A DNA stretch of 64,000 nucleotides from Gemmatimonadaceae bacterium (GTDB lineage: Bacteria; Gemmatimonadota; Gemmatimonadetes; Gemmatimonadales; Gemmatimonadaceae). Positions 8,113 through 16,862 of this stretch are shown piece by piece; positions within the stretch are counted from its first letter, which is position 1; each line of letters starts with the position of its first letter. The DNA is taken from the NCBI GenBank assembly GCA_019637445.1, contig JAHBVS010000001.1, positions 1,461,586-1,525,585 on the forward strand. Reading direction: 5' to 3'. The position numbers and the translations under genes are program-made. The notes below the pieces were generated by a model. That model was not told where the DNA came from. It did no database searches and saw only the letters and a list, made by a program, of their open reading frames with translations.

Positions 8113-11100
8113 GTGAGTCCGCTTGGATCCGATGATCTCCGCCAGCGCCTGCAGACGGCGCTGGCCGGCAACTACGACATAGAGCGCGAACTGGGTGGCG
8201 GCGGCATGTCGCGCACCTACCTCGCCCGCGAGCGCGCCTTTGATCGCCGCGTTGTCGTCAAGGTGCTTGCACCAGAGCTGCTGGCCGGGCTCTCGGTGGA
8301 GCGCTTCCGGCGTGAGGTGCTGCTGGCGGCGCAGCTGCAGCACCCGCACGTCGTGCCCGTGCTCACCGCCGGCGACGTGGATGGCCTGCCTTGGTTCACG
8401 ATGCCCTATGTGGACGGCGAGTCGCTGCGCCAGCGACTCGCGCAGGGGCCGATGGGCATCACCGAGGTCGTTGGCATCCTGCGGGATACAGCGCGTGCGC
8501 TGGCATACGCGCACGGACACGGCGTGGTGCATCGGGACATCAAGCCCGACAACGTGCTGATTTCGGCGGGCAGCGCGACCGTCACGGACTTCGGGATCGC
8601 CAAGGCCATCAGCGCCGCGCGCACGGGGGGCGAGGCGGCGAAGCCGGCGCTCACGATGACTGGCATGAGCATCGGCACGCCGACCTACATGTCACCCGAG
8701 CAGGCCGCGGGCGACCCCAATACGGACGCGCGCGCCGATCTGTACTCGTTCGGCACGATGGCATATGAGCTGCTGTCCGGGCGTCCGCCGTTCCACGGAC
8801 TCTCGCCGGCCAAGCTGTTGGCCGCGCACCTTGGCGAGCGACCCGAGGATGTCCGTTCGCTGCGTCCCGACTGCCCGGATGCGCTGGCCGCGTTGGTGAT
8901 GCAGTGTCTGGAGAAGGAGCCCGACGCACGTCCGCACGCGGCGAGCGACCTCACGCGCGTCCTCGACACGATTACCTCGAGTGGCGCGGCGGCCGCCGCG
9001 CCGAGCATTCTCGCCGGCGGGCGCATCCGACTCGGGCACGCGCTGGGCCTTTGGGCCGCCGCGACCACGCTCGTATCGCTGACGGCCTGGGCGGCGCGGG
9101 AGGTCATCGGACTGCCGGACTGGACGTTCCCCGGTGCCGTGGGAGTGATGCTGGCCGGACTGCCAGCCATCCTCGGGACCTGGTACGTGCAGAAGACGGT
9201 GCACCGCACCTATACGACCACACCGCAGCGGACGCCGGGTGGCGGCAGTTCTGTCGGCGCGCAGGGCACGATGGCGACGCTGGCGCTCAAGGCCAGCCCG
9301 CACATCTCGTGGCGTCGGACCTGGCTCGGCGGCGGCATCGCGGTCGGCGGCTTCGCGCTGGCCATCATCGCATTCATGGTGATGCGTGCGGCCGGCGTCG
9401 GCCCGTTCGCCTCGCTGCAGGGCGCGGGACGCTTCGGGGATCGCGAGACAATCGTTGTCGCGGACTTCCGCAGCCCATCCGACGACCCGTCGCTGGGACC
9501 GATTGCGGCCGAGGCGGTGCGCACGGACCTGGCGCAGTCATCGTCGCTCGACATCCTGTCGCGCGCGCAGCTGCGCGAGGCGATGGCGCGGATGCGCCGC
9601 GGGGAGGATTCGATCCTTCCGTTCGACGTGGCGCGTGAGCTGGCCACACGCGAGGGCGCCAAGGCCGTGCTCGATGGCGGGATTTCCAAGCTTGGCAACT
9701 CCTACGTGCTCACGGGGCGACTTGTCTCGGCGCTCGACGGCGAGGAGATGGCGACCTTCCGCGAGACCGCCTCCGGCGAGGACGACTTGTTGCCAGCGCT
9801 CGGGCGCCTGACAAAGGCCGTGCGCGCCAAGACGGGCGAATCGCTACGACGCGTGCGGCAGACGGACGAGCTGTCCCGCGTCACCACCTCGTCGCTGCCG
9901 GCGTTGCGGAAGTATGTCGAGGGCCTGCGGCAGATCGACGAGACCGGCAACTACATGCGCGGCATCGAGCTCCTGCAGGATGCCGTGGAGATCGACTCGT
10001 CGTTCGCGATGGCCTGGCGCAAGATGGCCGCCGAGTTGAACAACAACGGGCTGGATCCAGCCCGCGCCCGCGCCGCTGTCGAGGCGTCGTTTCGCCATCG
10101 GGACCGCCTGACTGAACTCGAGCGGTTGCTCACCGAGGGCTACTACTACACGAACGGCCCGCGGCAGGATCCGCAGCGCGCGCTCGACGCGTACCTCGCG
10201 GCGTCCCGGGTTCCGGGGGCGGGTGTCGCGGGCCTCAACAATGCGGCCGTCATTGCCTCTCGACGGCGAGACTACGAACTGGCCGAGCAGCTAGGCCGGC
10301 GGGTGATTGCCGGCGAGACCCGGTTCGCGAACGCGTGGACCAACCTGTTGGGCGCACTGATGGACAACGGCAAGATCGAGGCTATGGACTCGGTGCGCCA
10401 GGACATGCGGCAGAAGTTCCCAAACAGCGAGCGTCTCTGGCTGGCGGACCTCATGGTTGCTCGCGGCCACAATCGATTTGACGTGATGGACTCGATTGCG
10501 CGGAGCGTCGCCGCGTCCAATGGTTCCGCCTCCCAGCGGATCATGGCGTTTGGCGCCTCGGCGGGAGTTGCGCGCACCAGAGGCCGGCCCGAGGAGTCCG
10601 AGCGCTGGAGTGCCCGTCGCGCCGAGCTCATCACCGCGGGGCGGCCCAACCCCGCCATCCAGCTGGGGTTGAAGTTGCAGCACGCGGCCAATCAGGTCGC
10701 GGTGCTGCAGCGTCCTGCCGATGCGCGCGCGACCTTGGCGCGCGCGTTGCGCGACCACCCGCCGGCAGAGATGGATCCGGCGGAACGCCCGTGGGACATG
10801 ATCCTGCGCCTTGCGACCCTGACCGGGGACAGCGCCCTCGCCCTGCGCGCGCACCGTGAGGCCAAGTTGCTGTGGGCGAACCTCGGTCCCGATTCCGCGG
10901 GTGTCGTGGCGTTTCTCGACGGACTGCTCGCCGGCGCGCGCGCGCAGTGGGGCGCAATGCTGTCGCGGGTTGGAGAGGCGGACCGGCTCCTGATGATCGA
11001 CGAGTCGGAGTCGGCGGTCTGGCGAATCGTTGCGTTCGATAGACTCGGGAACAGCGACTCGTCGCTCGTGTGGCTCGAACGGTTCACGTCATTCATCGGG

Positions 11101-11301
11101 GACAACCCCGAACCCTATTCGCTGTTTGGAGCCCAGACCCACAAGCGGCTTGGCGAGCTGTACGAACAACGCGGCGACCGCGCAGGGGCCATCGCGCAGT
11201 ACGAGCGCTTCGTGGACCTCTGGCGCGATGCGGAGCCTGCGCTGCAGCCGCAGGTGCGGGACGTGCAGGCGCGACTCACGCGCCTGCGTCCGCCCGGTTG
11301 A
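8113..11301 (+). CDS. membrane Ser/Thr protein kinase with C-terminal repeat region
   Basis: 1062 residues, GTG start. Kinase domain at about 20-285: glycine loop LGGGGMSRTYLA, ATP-binding Lys50 (VVVKVL), HRDIKPDN at about 140 and DFG at 159, followed by TPTYMSPEQ, so it should be active. Three hydrophobic segments follow (about 300-330, 335-360 and 400-430), then a predicted exterior region. That region has a FlgO/TolB-like segment (TIVVADF...DILSRAQLREAM, about 455-560) and long helical repeats, probably TPR, to the end (YELAEQLGRRVIAGETR; LGELYEQRGDRAGAIAQYE). This architecture is common in Gemmatimonadota. Targets are unknown. Confidence 0.9.
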   Translation: MSPLGSDDLRQRLQTALAGNYDIERELGGGGMSRTYLARERAFDRRVVVKVLAPELLAGLSVERFRREVLLAAQLQHPHVVPVLTAGDVDGLPWFTMPYVDGESLRQRLAQGPMGITEVVGILRDTARALAYAHGHGVVHRDIKPDNVLISAGSATVTDFGIAKAISAARTGGEAAKPALTMTGMSIGTPTYMSPEQAAGDPNTDARADLYSFGTMAYELLSGRPPFHGLSPAKLLAAHLGERPEDVRSLRPDCPDALAALVMQCLEKEPDARPHAASDLTRVLDTITSSGAAAAAPSILAGGRIRLGHALGLWAAATTLVSLTAWAAREVIGLPDWTFPGAVGVMLAGLPAILGTWYVQKTVHRTYTTTPQRTPGGGSSVGAQGTMATLALKASPHISWRRTWLGGGIAVGGFALAIIAFMVMRAAGVGPFASLQGAGRFGDRETIVVADFRSPSDDPSLGPIAAEAVRTDLAQSSSLDILSRAQLREAMARMRRGEDSILPFDVARELATREGAKAVLDGGISKLGNSYVLTGRLVSALDGEEMATFRETASGEDDLLPALGRLTKAVRAKTGESLRRVRQTDELSRVTTSSLPALRKYVEGLRQIDETGNYMRGIELLQDAVEIDSSFAMAWRKMAAELNNNGLDPARARAAVEASFRHRDRLTELERLLTEGYYYTNGPRQDPQRALDAYLAASRVPGAGVAGLNNAAVIASRRRDYELAEQLGRRVIAGETRFANAWTNLLGALMDNGKIEAMDSVRQDMRQKFPNSERLWLADLMVARGHNRFDVMDSIARSVAASNGSASQRIMAFGASAGVARTRGRPEESERWSARRAELITAGRPNPAIQLGLKLQHAANQVAVLQRPADARATLARALRDHPPAEMDPAERPWDMILRLATLTGDSALALRAHREAKLLWANLGPDSAGVVAFLDGLLAGARAQWGAMLSRVGEADRLLMIDESESAVWRIVAFDRLGNSDSSLVWLERFTSFIGDNPEPYSLFGAQTHKRLGELYEQRGDRAGAIAQYERFVDLWRDAEPALQPQVRDVQARLTRLRPPG

Positions 11302-11302
11302 G

Positions 11303-12970
11303 CTAGCGTACCAACTTCTTGTACGCCAACCGATGTGGCTGGTCCGCGTCCGGCCCCTTCCGTCGTTTCAGGTCCTCGATGTACGAGCCGTAGTTGCCCT
11401 CGTACCAGACGACCTCGGAGTTGCCCTCGAAGGCCAGGATGTGCGTGGCCACGCGGTCCAGGAACCAGCGATCGTGCGAGATGATCACGGCGCAGCCAGA
11501 AAAGTCCAATAGCGCAATCTCCAGCGCGCGCAGCGTGTCGACGTCGAGGTCATTGGTCGGTTCGTCGAGCAACAGCAGGTTGCCGCCTTGCATCACGGTC
11601 TTGGCGAGGTGCAGACGGTTGCGCTCACCGCCCGAGAGGTTCGCCACGAGTTTCTGCTGGTCGGGCCCCTTGAAGTTGAAGCTCGACGCGTAGGCGCGTG
11701 AGTTGAGTTCGCGCTTGCCGACCATGATCTGCTCGCGGCCGCCGGAGATCTCCTCCCACAGCGTGCGCTTGCCTTCCAACGTGCGCTGCTGGTCCTGGTA
11801 CGAGATGCTGACCGTCTCGCCGATCGTGAGCTCGCCGCCGTCGGGCTTCTCGAGGCCGTTGATCATGCGGAACAGCGTTGTCTTGCCGGCGCCATTGGGG
11901 CCGATGATGCCCACGATGCCCGCGCGCGGCAGGTCGAAGTTCAGGTCGTCGAAGAGCAGCTTGTCGCCGAAGGCCTTCTTGAGCTTCTTGCCGCGCACGA
12001 CGTCGTTGCCCAAGCGCGGCGCCGGCGGGATGATGATCTCGTTTTGCATCACGCGATCGTTCTGTGCCTCGCTGGCCAGTTCCTCATAGGCTTGCAGACG
12101 TGCCTTGTTCTTGGCCTGCCGCGCGCGCGGTGCCATGCGCACCCACTCGAGCTCTCGCTGCAGCGACTTCTGTCGCGCGCTGGCCGCCTTCTCCTCCTGC
12201 GCCAGCCGCTGCTGCTTCTGCTCCAGCCAGCCGGAATAGTTGCCCTCGTAGGGCACGCCCTTGCCGCGGTCGAGCTCGAGGATCCACTTCGCCACGTTGT
12301 CGAGGAAGTAGCGGTCGTGCGTGATGGCGACGACGGTACCCGGGAAGCGCTCGAGGTGATGTTCGAGCCAGGCCACCGACTCGGCGTCCAGGTGGTTGGT
12401 CGGCTCGTCGAGCAACAGCATGTCCGGCTCCTCGAGCAGCACCTTGCAGAGCGCCACGCGGCGCTTCTCGCCACCGGAGAGATGCGTCACCGCGGAATCC
12501 GACGGTGGCAGGCGCAGGGCGTCCATCGCCACGTCGATCTTGTTGTCGAGGTTCCAGAGGTCGTGCTGGTCGATGTACTCCTGCAGCTTGGCCTGCCGCT
12601 CCATCAGCTTGTCGAAGTCCGCGTCGGGCTCGGCGAACTGCGCGGAGATCGCGTTGAACTCATCGAGCGCCTTTCGCTGCTCCTTGACCGCGAGCTCGAC
12701 GTTGCCGCGCACGTCCAGCGACTCATCGAGCTCGGGCTCCTGCGGCAGGTAGCCGATCCGCGTGCCCTTGTGGGCCCAGGCTTCGCCTTGGAATTCGTTG
12801 TCGATGCCGGCCATGATGCGCAGCAGCGAAGACTTGCCCGCACCGTTGGGACCCAGCACGCCGATCTTCGCGCCAGGATAGAAGGACAGCCAGATATCGT
12901 CGAGGATGATGCGGGATGGGGGGACGACCTTCTTGAGTCCCTTCATCACATAGATGAATTGCGGAGCCAT
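11303..12970 (-). CDS. ettA: energy-dependent translational throttle protein EttA (ABC-F)
   Basis: 555 residues from the ATG at 12970, the same length as E. coli EttA. The two ATP-binding cassettes have complete motifs: [19 protein letters not shown] and [11 protein letters not shown] in the first; [22 protein letters not shown] and [11 protein letters not shown] in the second. A charged linker and arm region lie between them. There are no membrane segments, as expected for an ABC-F ribosome-associated ATPase that gates the first elongation step according to energy state. The frame extends 16 codons upstream through a heptamer repeat, but homology starts at MAPQFIYVM. Confidence 0.93.
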   Translation of the reverse strand: MAPQFIYVMKGLKKVVPPSRIILDDIWLSFYPGAKIGVLGPNGAGKSSLLRIMAGIDNEFQGEAWAHKGTRIGYLPQEPELDESLDVRGNVELAVKEQRKALDEFNAISAQFAEPDADFDKLMERQAKLQEYIDQHDLWNLDNKIDVAMDALRLPPSDSAVTHLSGGEKRRVALCKVLLEEPDMLLLDEPTNHLDAESVAWLEHHLERFPGTVVAITHDRYFLDNVAKWILELDRGKGVPYEGNYSGWLEQKQQRLAQEEKAASARQKSLQRELEWVRMAPRARQAKNKARLQAYEELASEAQNDRVMQNEIIIPPAPRLGNDVVRGKKLKKAFGDKLLFDDLNFDLPRAGIVGIIGPNGAGKTTLFRMINGLEKPDGGELTIGETVSISYQDQQRTLEGKRTLWEEISGGREQIMVGKRELNSRAYASSFNFKGPDQQKLVANLSGGERNRLHLAKTVMQGGNLLLLDEPTNDLDVDTLRALEIALLDFSGCAVIISHDRWFLDRVATHILAFEGNSEVVWYEGNYGSYIEDLKRRKGPDADQPHRLAYKKLVR

Positions 12971-12985
12971 GCTGTTTACGACGAA

Positions 12986-13008
12986 GGATGGAGGATGGAG
13001 GATGGAGG
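12986..13008. repeat. tandem heptamer repeat GGATGGA (3 copies plus GG)
   Basis: Three perfect head-to-tail copies in the leader of ettA, 16-38 nt before its start. In the ettA transcript sense the unit reads CCTCCATC, which contains the anti-Shine-Dalgarno core CCTCC three times. It may be a slippage-prone microsatellite with no function. Confidence 0.6.
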
Positions 13009-13045
13009 CAACTGCCACGACAGTCGCTTCCTACGGCGATCGCGG

Positions 13046-14071
13046 CTACTCGCGAATCGCGCCGGTGAGCAGCCCGAGGAAGCGGGCGTCATCAAACTGC
13101 GGCCCGACGCTGTTGCCGAAGCGCACGACAACCATGTTGCGCGACGGGATGATGTACAGGCGCTGCTTGAAGGCGCCGGCGGCGGTGACCATGCCCTCGA
13201 GGCCGGGCACGGTCTCCATGGCGCCAAAGTTGTTGCGCAGCTGGCGGATCTCGCCGCGCAATGAGTCACTGATCGGCACGTTCAGCCACCAGGTCAGCCC
13301 GTAGGCCGGATTGGCCTCGGTGCCGCGCAGCATCTCGGCCACGCCCTCGCGCGGCAGCACCTGCGTGCCATTCCACTCGCCGCCACGACGGATCAGCTCA
13401 CCAAACTTGGCCCACTCACGCGCGTTGAGATAGGCGCCCGATGGCAGCTGCGGCTGGCCCTGCGTGAGGCCGCGCCAGAACCCGGTGCGAATGCCGACGG
13501 GGTCCAGGATGCGGCGCTTCAGATAGGCGCCGACGGTCTCGTTGCGCGGCGCCAGCTTCCGGCGCAACAGCTCGCCGAAGATCTGGAACGGTGCCGCCCC
13601 GTACTGGAACCGCTCCCCAGGAGCCGCCGACACCTGCGCCGTGATGGACTCGGCGTAGCTGGGCGGATCGAGGTTGAGCTGTCCCTCGACGCCGCTCGTG
13701 AGCGTGAGGAGTTGGCGAATCGTGATGCCGTTGCGCGATGGATCGCGCGACCACTCGTGGAGTGTGTTGGCCACCGGCTCGTCCAGCGAGAGCAAGCCAT
13801 CGGCCTGCGCCGCGATGGCCAGCGCGCCGGCGAAGCTCTTGGTGCCGCTGGCCAGCAGGTGCGTGCGCGCCGGCGACGTGTTTCGCGGATACTGCTCGAA
13901 CACCACCTTGCCGTCGATCATCACGAGCACGGCGTCGCCGCGTTCCTCCTCGGAGTAGTCGGCGGCGCGCGTGTACGCGGTGCTCGCTTGCGCGCCAAGC
14001 GCTGGCGTGAAGGCCGCAAGAACGAACGCGGCCGCCACATACATTGAAGGGATGCGAATCAGTCGTTCCAT
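13046..14071 (-). CDS. exported serine hydrolase, class C beta-lactamase / esterase family
   Basis: 341 residues from the ATG at 14071, where the signal peptide starts (MERLIRIPSMYVAAAF...); the frame upstream is unsupported. The SxxK nucleophile motif is SGTK at residues 75-78 (13838-13849). A second-motif tyrosine and the YGLTWW segment fit the beta-lactamase class C / penicillin-binding protein-like fold. Members act as D-peptidases, esterases or beta-lactamases in the periplasm; the sequence does not decide between these. It is divergent from, and slightly overlaps at its 5' end, the aspartoacylase-like gene. Confidence 0.85.
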   Translation of the reverse strand: MERLIRIPSMYVAAAFVLAAFTPALGAQASTAYTRAADYSEEERGDAVLVMIDGKVVFEQYPRNTSPARTHLLASGTKSFAGALAIAAQADGLLSLDEPVANTLHEWSRDPSRNGITIRQLLTLTSGVEGQLNLDPPSYAESITAQVSAAPGERFQYGAAPFQIFGELLRRKLAPRNETVGAYLKRRILDPVGIRTGFWRGLTQGQPQLPSGAYLNAREWAKFGELIRRGGEWNGTQVLPREGVAEMLRGTEANPAYGLTWWLNVPISDSLRGEIRQLRNNFGAMETVPGLEGMVTAAGAFKQRLYIIPSRNMVVVRFGNSVGPQFDDARFLGLLTGAIRE

Positions 14072-15185
14072 ACTCCGTCCAAATATCGCTCCGGGGCCTC
14101 GGTTCACGACACCCGCAGCCGAGGGGCGTGCTCGGCCTTCGGCAGCCGCGCCGCTGAGGGCCCGCCGACACGCCCTCGTCTTCGTCGCCGTGGTGGCGAT
14201 TGCCGGCCTGCTGCAGACGTCCTGCACCGGCAGCGACGCTGCGCTCGACCCTGATTTCCCGCTGAGCATTGTCGTTGGCGACCGACCCGGTCCCACGGTC
14301 GCCCTCGTGGCCGGCGTACACGGCGGAAAGGTCGCGGCCGTGCACGCCGCCGAGTCGCTGGCCGTGCTGCTGCCCGGGCGCATCCGGACCGGACGCGTGC
14401 TGATCCTGGCACCGGCCAACGTGGCGGGCTTCCGCGCCGGCCTCGCCCAGATGAGTCCGCTCGACAGCCTGAACCTCAATCGCATCTTCCCCGGCGACAG
14501 CGCCGGCACCCCGACCCAGCGCTTGGCCGCGCGAATCATGCGCGATATAGTCGCGAAGAGCGACTATCTGGTGGATATCCATGGGTCCGACGGGGAGGAG
14601 TCGGTGGGATCGTTCGCCTACGCAGCGCGACCCGGCCTCAATCCACGTGTGGACTCTCTCGCGCGGTGGATGGCCGAGCGTTGGGAGGTGGAAAGTATTG
14701 TGTGGGACCAGGGCGGGCCGCGCTTACTCGCAGAGTCTCGTTTCCTGCAGACCGCCGCGCATCTCTCGGACGTGCCGGCCATCACTGTCTTCGAACCGGG
14801 CGCCACGCAAGAAAGTCCCGTTGCGACGGCGCGATTCGTCCAAGGCAGCCTGCGGCTGCTCGCCGCACTCGGCGTGGTGGATTCCGGCCTCGCTGACTGG
14901 CGCGGCGGGCGCGCGGGCGAGAATCGCAACATGAGACAGGTCCTCGACGCGCGCCTCGTCCTCTCTGACTCCGGCGCGGGTCGATGGCAGCCGCGGACGC
15001 GCGCGGACGCCTGGGTGAGTCCCGGAGACTTGTTGGGTACCTGGCGCAACGCGGCGGGCCAGGAAAGCCAGTTGCGTGCTTCGCGCGCCGGCGTGGTGCT
15101 TCACCTGCGGCACGGCGGTGAGCTCCCAGCCCGCACTCCGCTCGTCATTCTCGGACTGCGGCAGGGCGACGACCTTTCACCTTGA
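14052..15185 (+). CDS. succinylglutamate desuccinylase/aspartoacylase-like lipoprotein with altered zinc motif
   Basis: About 377 residues if the ATG at 14052 is used; the true start may be an unusual codon nearer the hydrophobic stretch VFVAVVAIAGLLQTSC, a lipoprotein signal. The AstE/AspA-type carboxypeptidase fold is indicated by LVAGVHGGK (first metal site), NLNRIFPGD and VDIHGSDGEE (His177). In the family the first site is normally HGxE; here the Glu position is Lys93 (codon AAG at 14328). That suggests lost or changed metal binding. The start overlaps the divergent serine hydrolase by 20 nt, leaving little room for separate promoters. Confidence 0.7.
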   Translation: MRISRSILRPNIAPGPRFTTPAAEGRARPSAAAPLRARRHALVFVAVVAIAGLLQTSCTGSDAALDPDFPLSIVVGDRPGPTVALVAGVHGGKVAAVHAAESLAVLLPGRIRTGRVLILAPANVAGFRAGLAQMSPLDSLNLNRIFPGDSAGTPTQRLAARIMRDIVAKSDYLVDIHGSDGEESVGSFAYAARPGLNPRVDSLARWMAERWEVESIVWDQGGPRLLAESRFLQTAAHLSDVPAITVFEPGATQESPVATARFVQGSLRLLAALGVVDSGLADWRGGRAGENRNMRQVLDARLVLSDSGAGRWQPRTRADAWVSPGDLLGTWRNAAGQESQLRASRAGVVLHLRHGGELPARTPLVILGLRQGDDLSP

Positions 15186-15206
15186 GCGTCCGATCGGGGC
15201 ACAATG

Positions 15207-15251
15207 GCCACGGGGTGGCGGCGAGGCCTTGCCTCGCCGCCACCCCGTGGC
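15207..15251. terminator. perfect 21-bp hairpin between convergent genes
   Basis: The left arm 15207-15227 and the right arm 15231-15251 are exact reverse complements around a CTT loop. It lies between the 3' ends of the aspartoacylase-like gene (+) and the SusD gene (-), so it is most likely a bidirectional terminator. Neither side has a clear U-tract, so intrinsic termination is uncertain; it may instead be an mRNA-stabilising or REP-like element. Confidence 0.6.
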
Positions 15252-15273
15252 GTTCCCGGCCTATGCTGGAACG

Positions 15274-16851
15274 CTAGGGACAGCGCGCCAACGCGACCGG
15301 GCAGGCCTCTCCGTTCGGCGCCGGCGCCGAGGACGGCGCGCCGATACCACCGAAGGTGTAGTTGGTCAGCTGCAGGGTCGCGAGCTCGGAGCCGGGAATC
15401 GGCAGGTGCAGTGGCGTGCCCTCGGGCAGGGTCTGCCAGCCACGCGCATCGAAGAACGCGGTGACACCATCCACGCCGATGCCTTCGATCCCCTTCTCGT
15501 AGCGCAACGCGTCCCACAGACTGCCGCAGGCGCCGTTCAGCTTGCGCGGTACGCAACCCGCGACATCCGGCGGCCCATCGATCGTGACGTCGGGCAGCTG
15601 GCCATTGGCCGTGCGTGTGGCGTTGATCAGCGGCACCGCGAGCGCGGCGTTGCCCCCGCGGATGTGCGCCTCGGCGCGCAGCAGGTTCATCTCCGAGACC
15701 AGCACGGCGGGCATCGGGCTGTCCTGCCAGCTGGTGCCCAAGCCGTAGCGGTGGATGTAGTACCAGGAATAGCGGTACGTCCCGCGGCTCGCGGCGAAGA
15801 TGTTGTTGAGGTTGTAGCCCATGTACGAACCGGGCGTGGCGGGCCCACCGGCACCTTGAATGCGACGGTCCTGCGTCCGCATCTGGAAGGCCACGCGGCT
15901 GTTCAACTCCGTATTCACCCAATTGACGAACCCGTTGGTTGAGTCGGCAGGACCGATCAACCAATAGTTGGGCCGCCCGAAGTCGGATGGGCGCGAGGCC
16001 GTACGCACGCGCGCGGTCAGACGCTTCCAGTCGTCCCAGATGATATCCACCTGGCCAATCGGCGCGAAGTCCGTGACGATCCCGGCGTCCAGGCGCGTGA
16101 TGACACCTGGCCAGTTCACGGCCGCCCGCTCGGCGGGCGTGCGCGCCGAGTAGACCATCAGTTTGGCGATGAACGAGTTGGCGAGGCGCACGAACTCGTC
16201 CCGCGTCATGGCCGTATAGAACCACCCGTCGGCCGGGAACGAGAAATCGGCGCCACCGGCGATCGTGATGGCCTCGTCCAGCATCGCGATGGCCGCCGCG
16301 GTGACTTCCGTGTACGGCCGCGGATTCGGCACCGTGAGCGTATCGAGGTCGAGGTCCTCGTCGGCAATGAACGCCTGGTCGAAATAGAGACCCAGGTAAC
16401 CGTGCGCGACGCCCTGCATGAACTTGGCGAAGGCACGTGCGCGGAGGGTCTGCGTGGCGTCGCCGATGGTCAGGCCCTCGTCAAACGCACTGAGGGCGTC
16501 GGTCACCGCCGAGTTCGTGCGATACAGGGTGAACCAGGGCAGTTCGTTGACGTTGCGCCGGGCGTTGGCCGGACTGTTGTTCCAGGAGCCTCGTGGTTCG
16601 GCCGAGGTCTCGAGCTGGCCGAAGTCGGCGAAGCCCGAGGTGAACTCACGCGCCATGGTCGAAAACGCCCACGAGGGGTAGTCGTCGTGCCCCGCCACCT
16701 GCCACCAGGTGCGGAAGGAACTGGCCACCACCGTTTCAGTGGCGAACGGGTCCGCCGTCGCACGACTGCGATCCGGCAGGTTGGGATTCGTGACGTCGAG
16801 ATCCAGGCAGGCGCTGGTCGCGAGCACGAGGATCAAAGACAGCTTTCGCAT
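15274..16851 (-). CDS. SusD/RagB-family outer-membrane nutrient-binding lipoprotein
   Basis: 525 residues from the ATG at 16851, with GAGG just upstream; the much longer open frame runs into SusC and is a shadow. The lipoprotein signal LILVLATSAC places it on the outer membrane. Family features are the early CLDLDVTNPN segment, TPR-like helices (ARAFAKFMQGVAHGYLGLYFDQ) and the C-terminal EMNLLRAEAHIRGG and ALRYEKGIEG motifs. It should cap the SusC transporter 11 nt upstream and deliver oligomeric ligand. The ligand is not evident. Confidence 0.9.
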   Translation of the reverse strand: MRKLSLILVLATSACLDLDVTNPNLPDRSRATADPFATETVVASSFRTWWQVAGHDDYPSWAFSTMAREFTSGFADFGQLETSAEPRGSWNNSPANARRNVNELPWFTLYRTNSAVTDALSAFDEGLTIGDATQTLRARAFAKFMQGVAHGYLGLYFDQAFIADEDLDLDTLTVPNPRPYTEVTAAAIAMLDEAITIAGGADFSFPADGWFYTAMTRDEFVRLANSFIAKLMVYSARTPAERAAVNWPGVITRLDAGIVTDFAPIGQVDIIWDDWKRLTARVRTASRPSDFGRPNYWLIGPADSTNGFVNWVNTELNSRVAFQMRTQDRRIQGAGGPATPGSYMGYNLNNIFAASRGTYRYSWYYIHRYGLGTSWQDSPMPAVLVSEMNLLRAEAHIRGGNAALAVPLINATRTANGQLPDVTIDGPPDVAGCVPRKLNGACGSLWDALRYEKGIEGIGVDGVTAFFDARGWQTLPEGTPLHLPIPGSELATLQLTNYTFGGIGAPSSAPAPNGEACPVALARCP

Positions 16852-16862
16852 GGGATCCTCGA

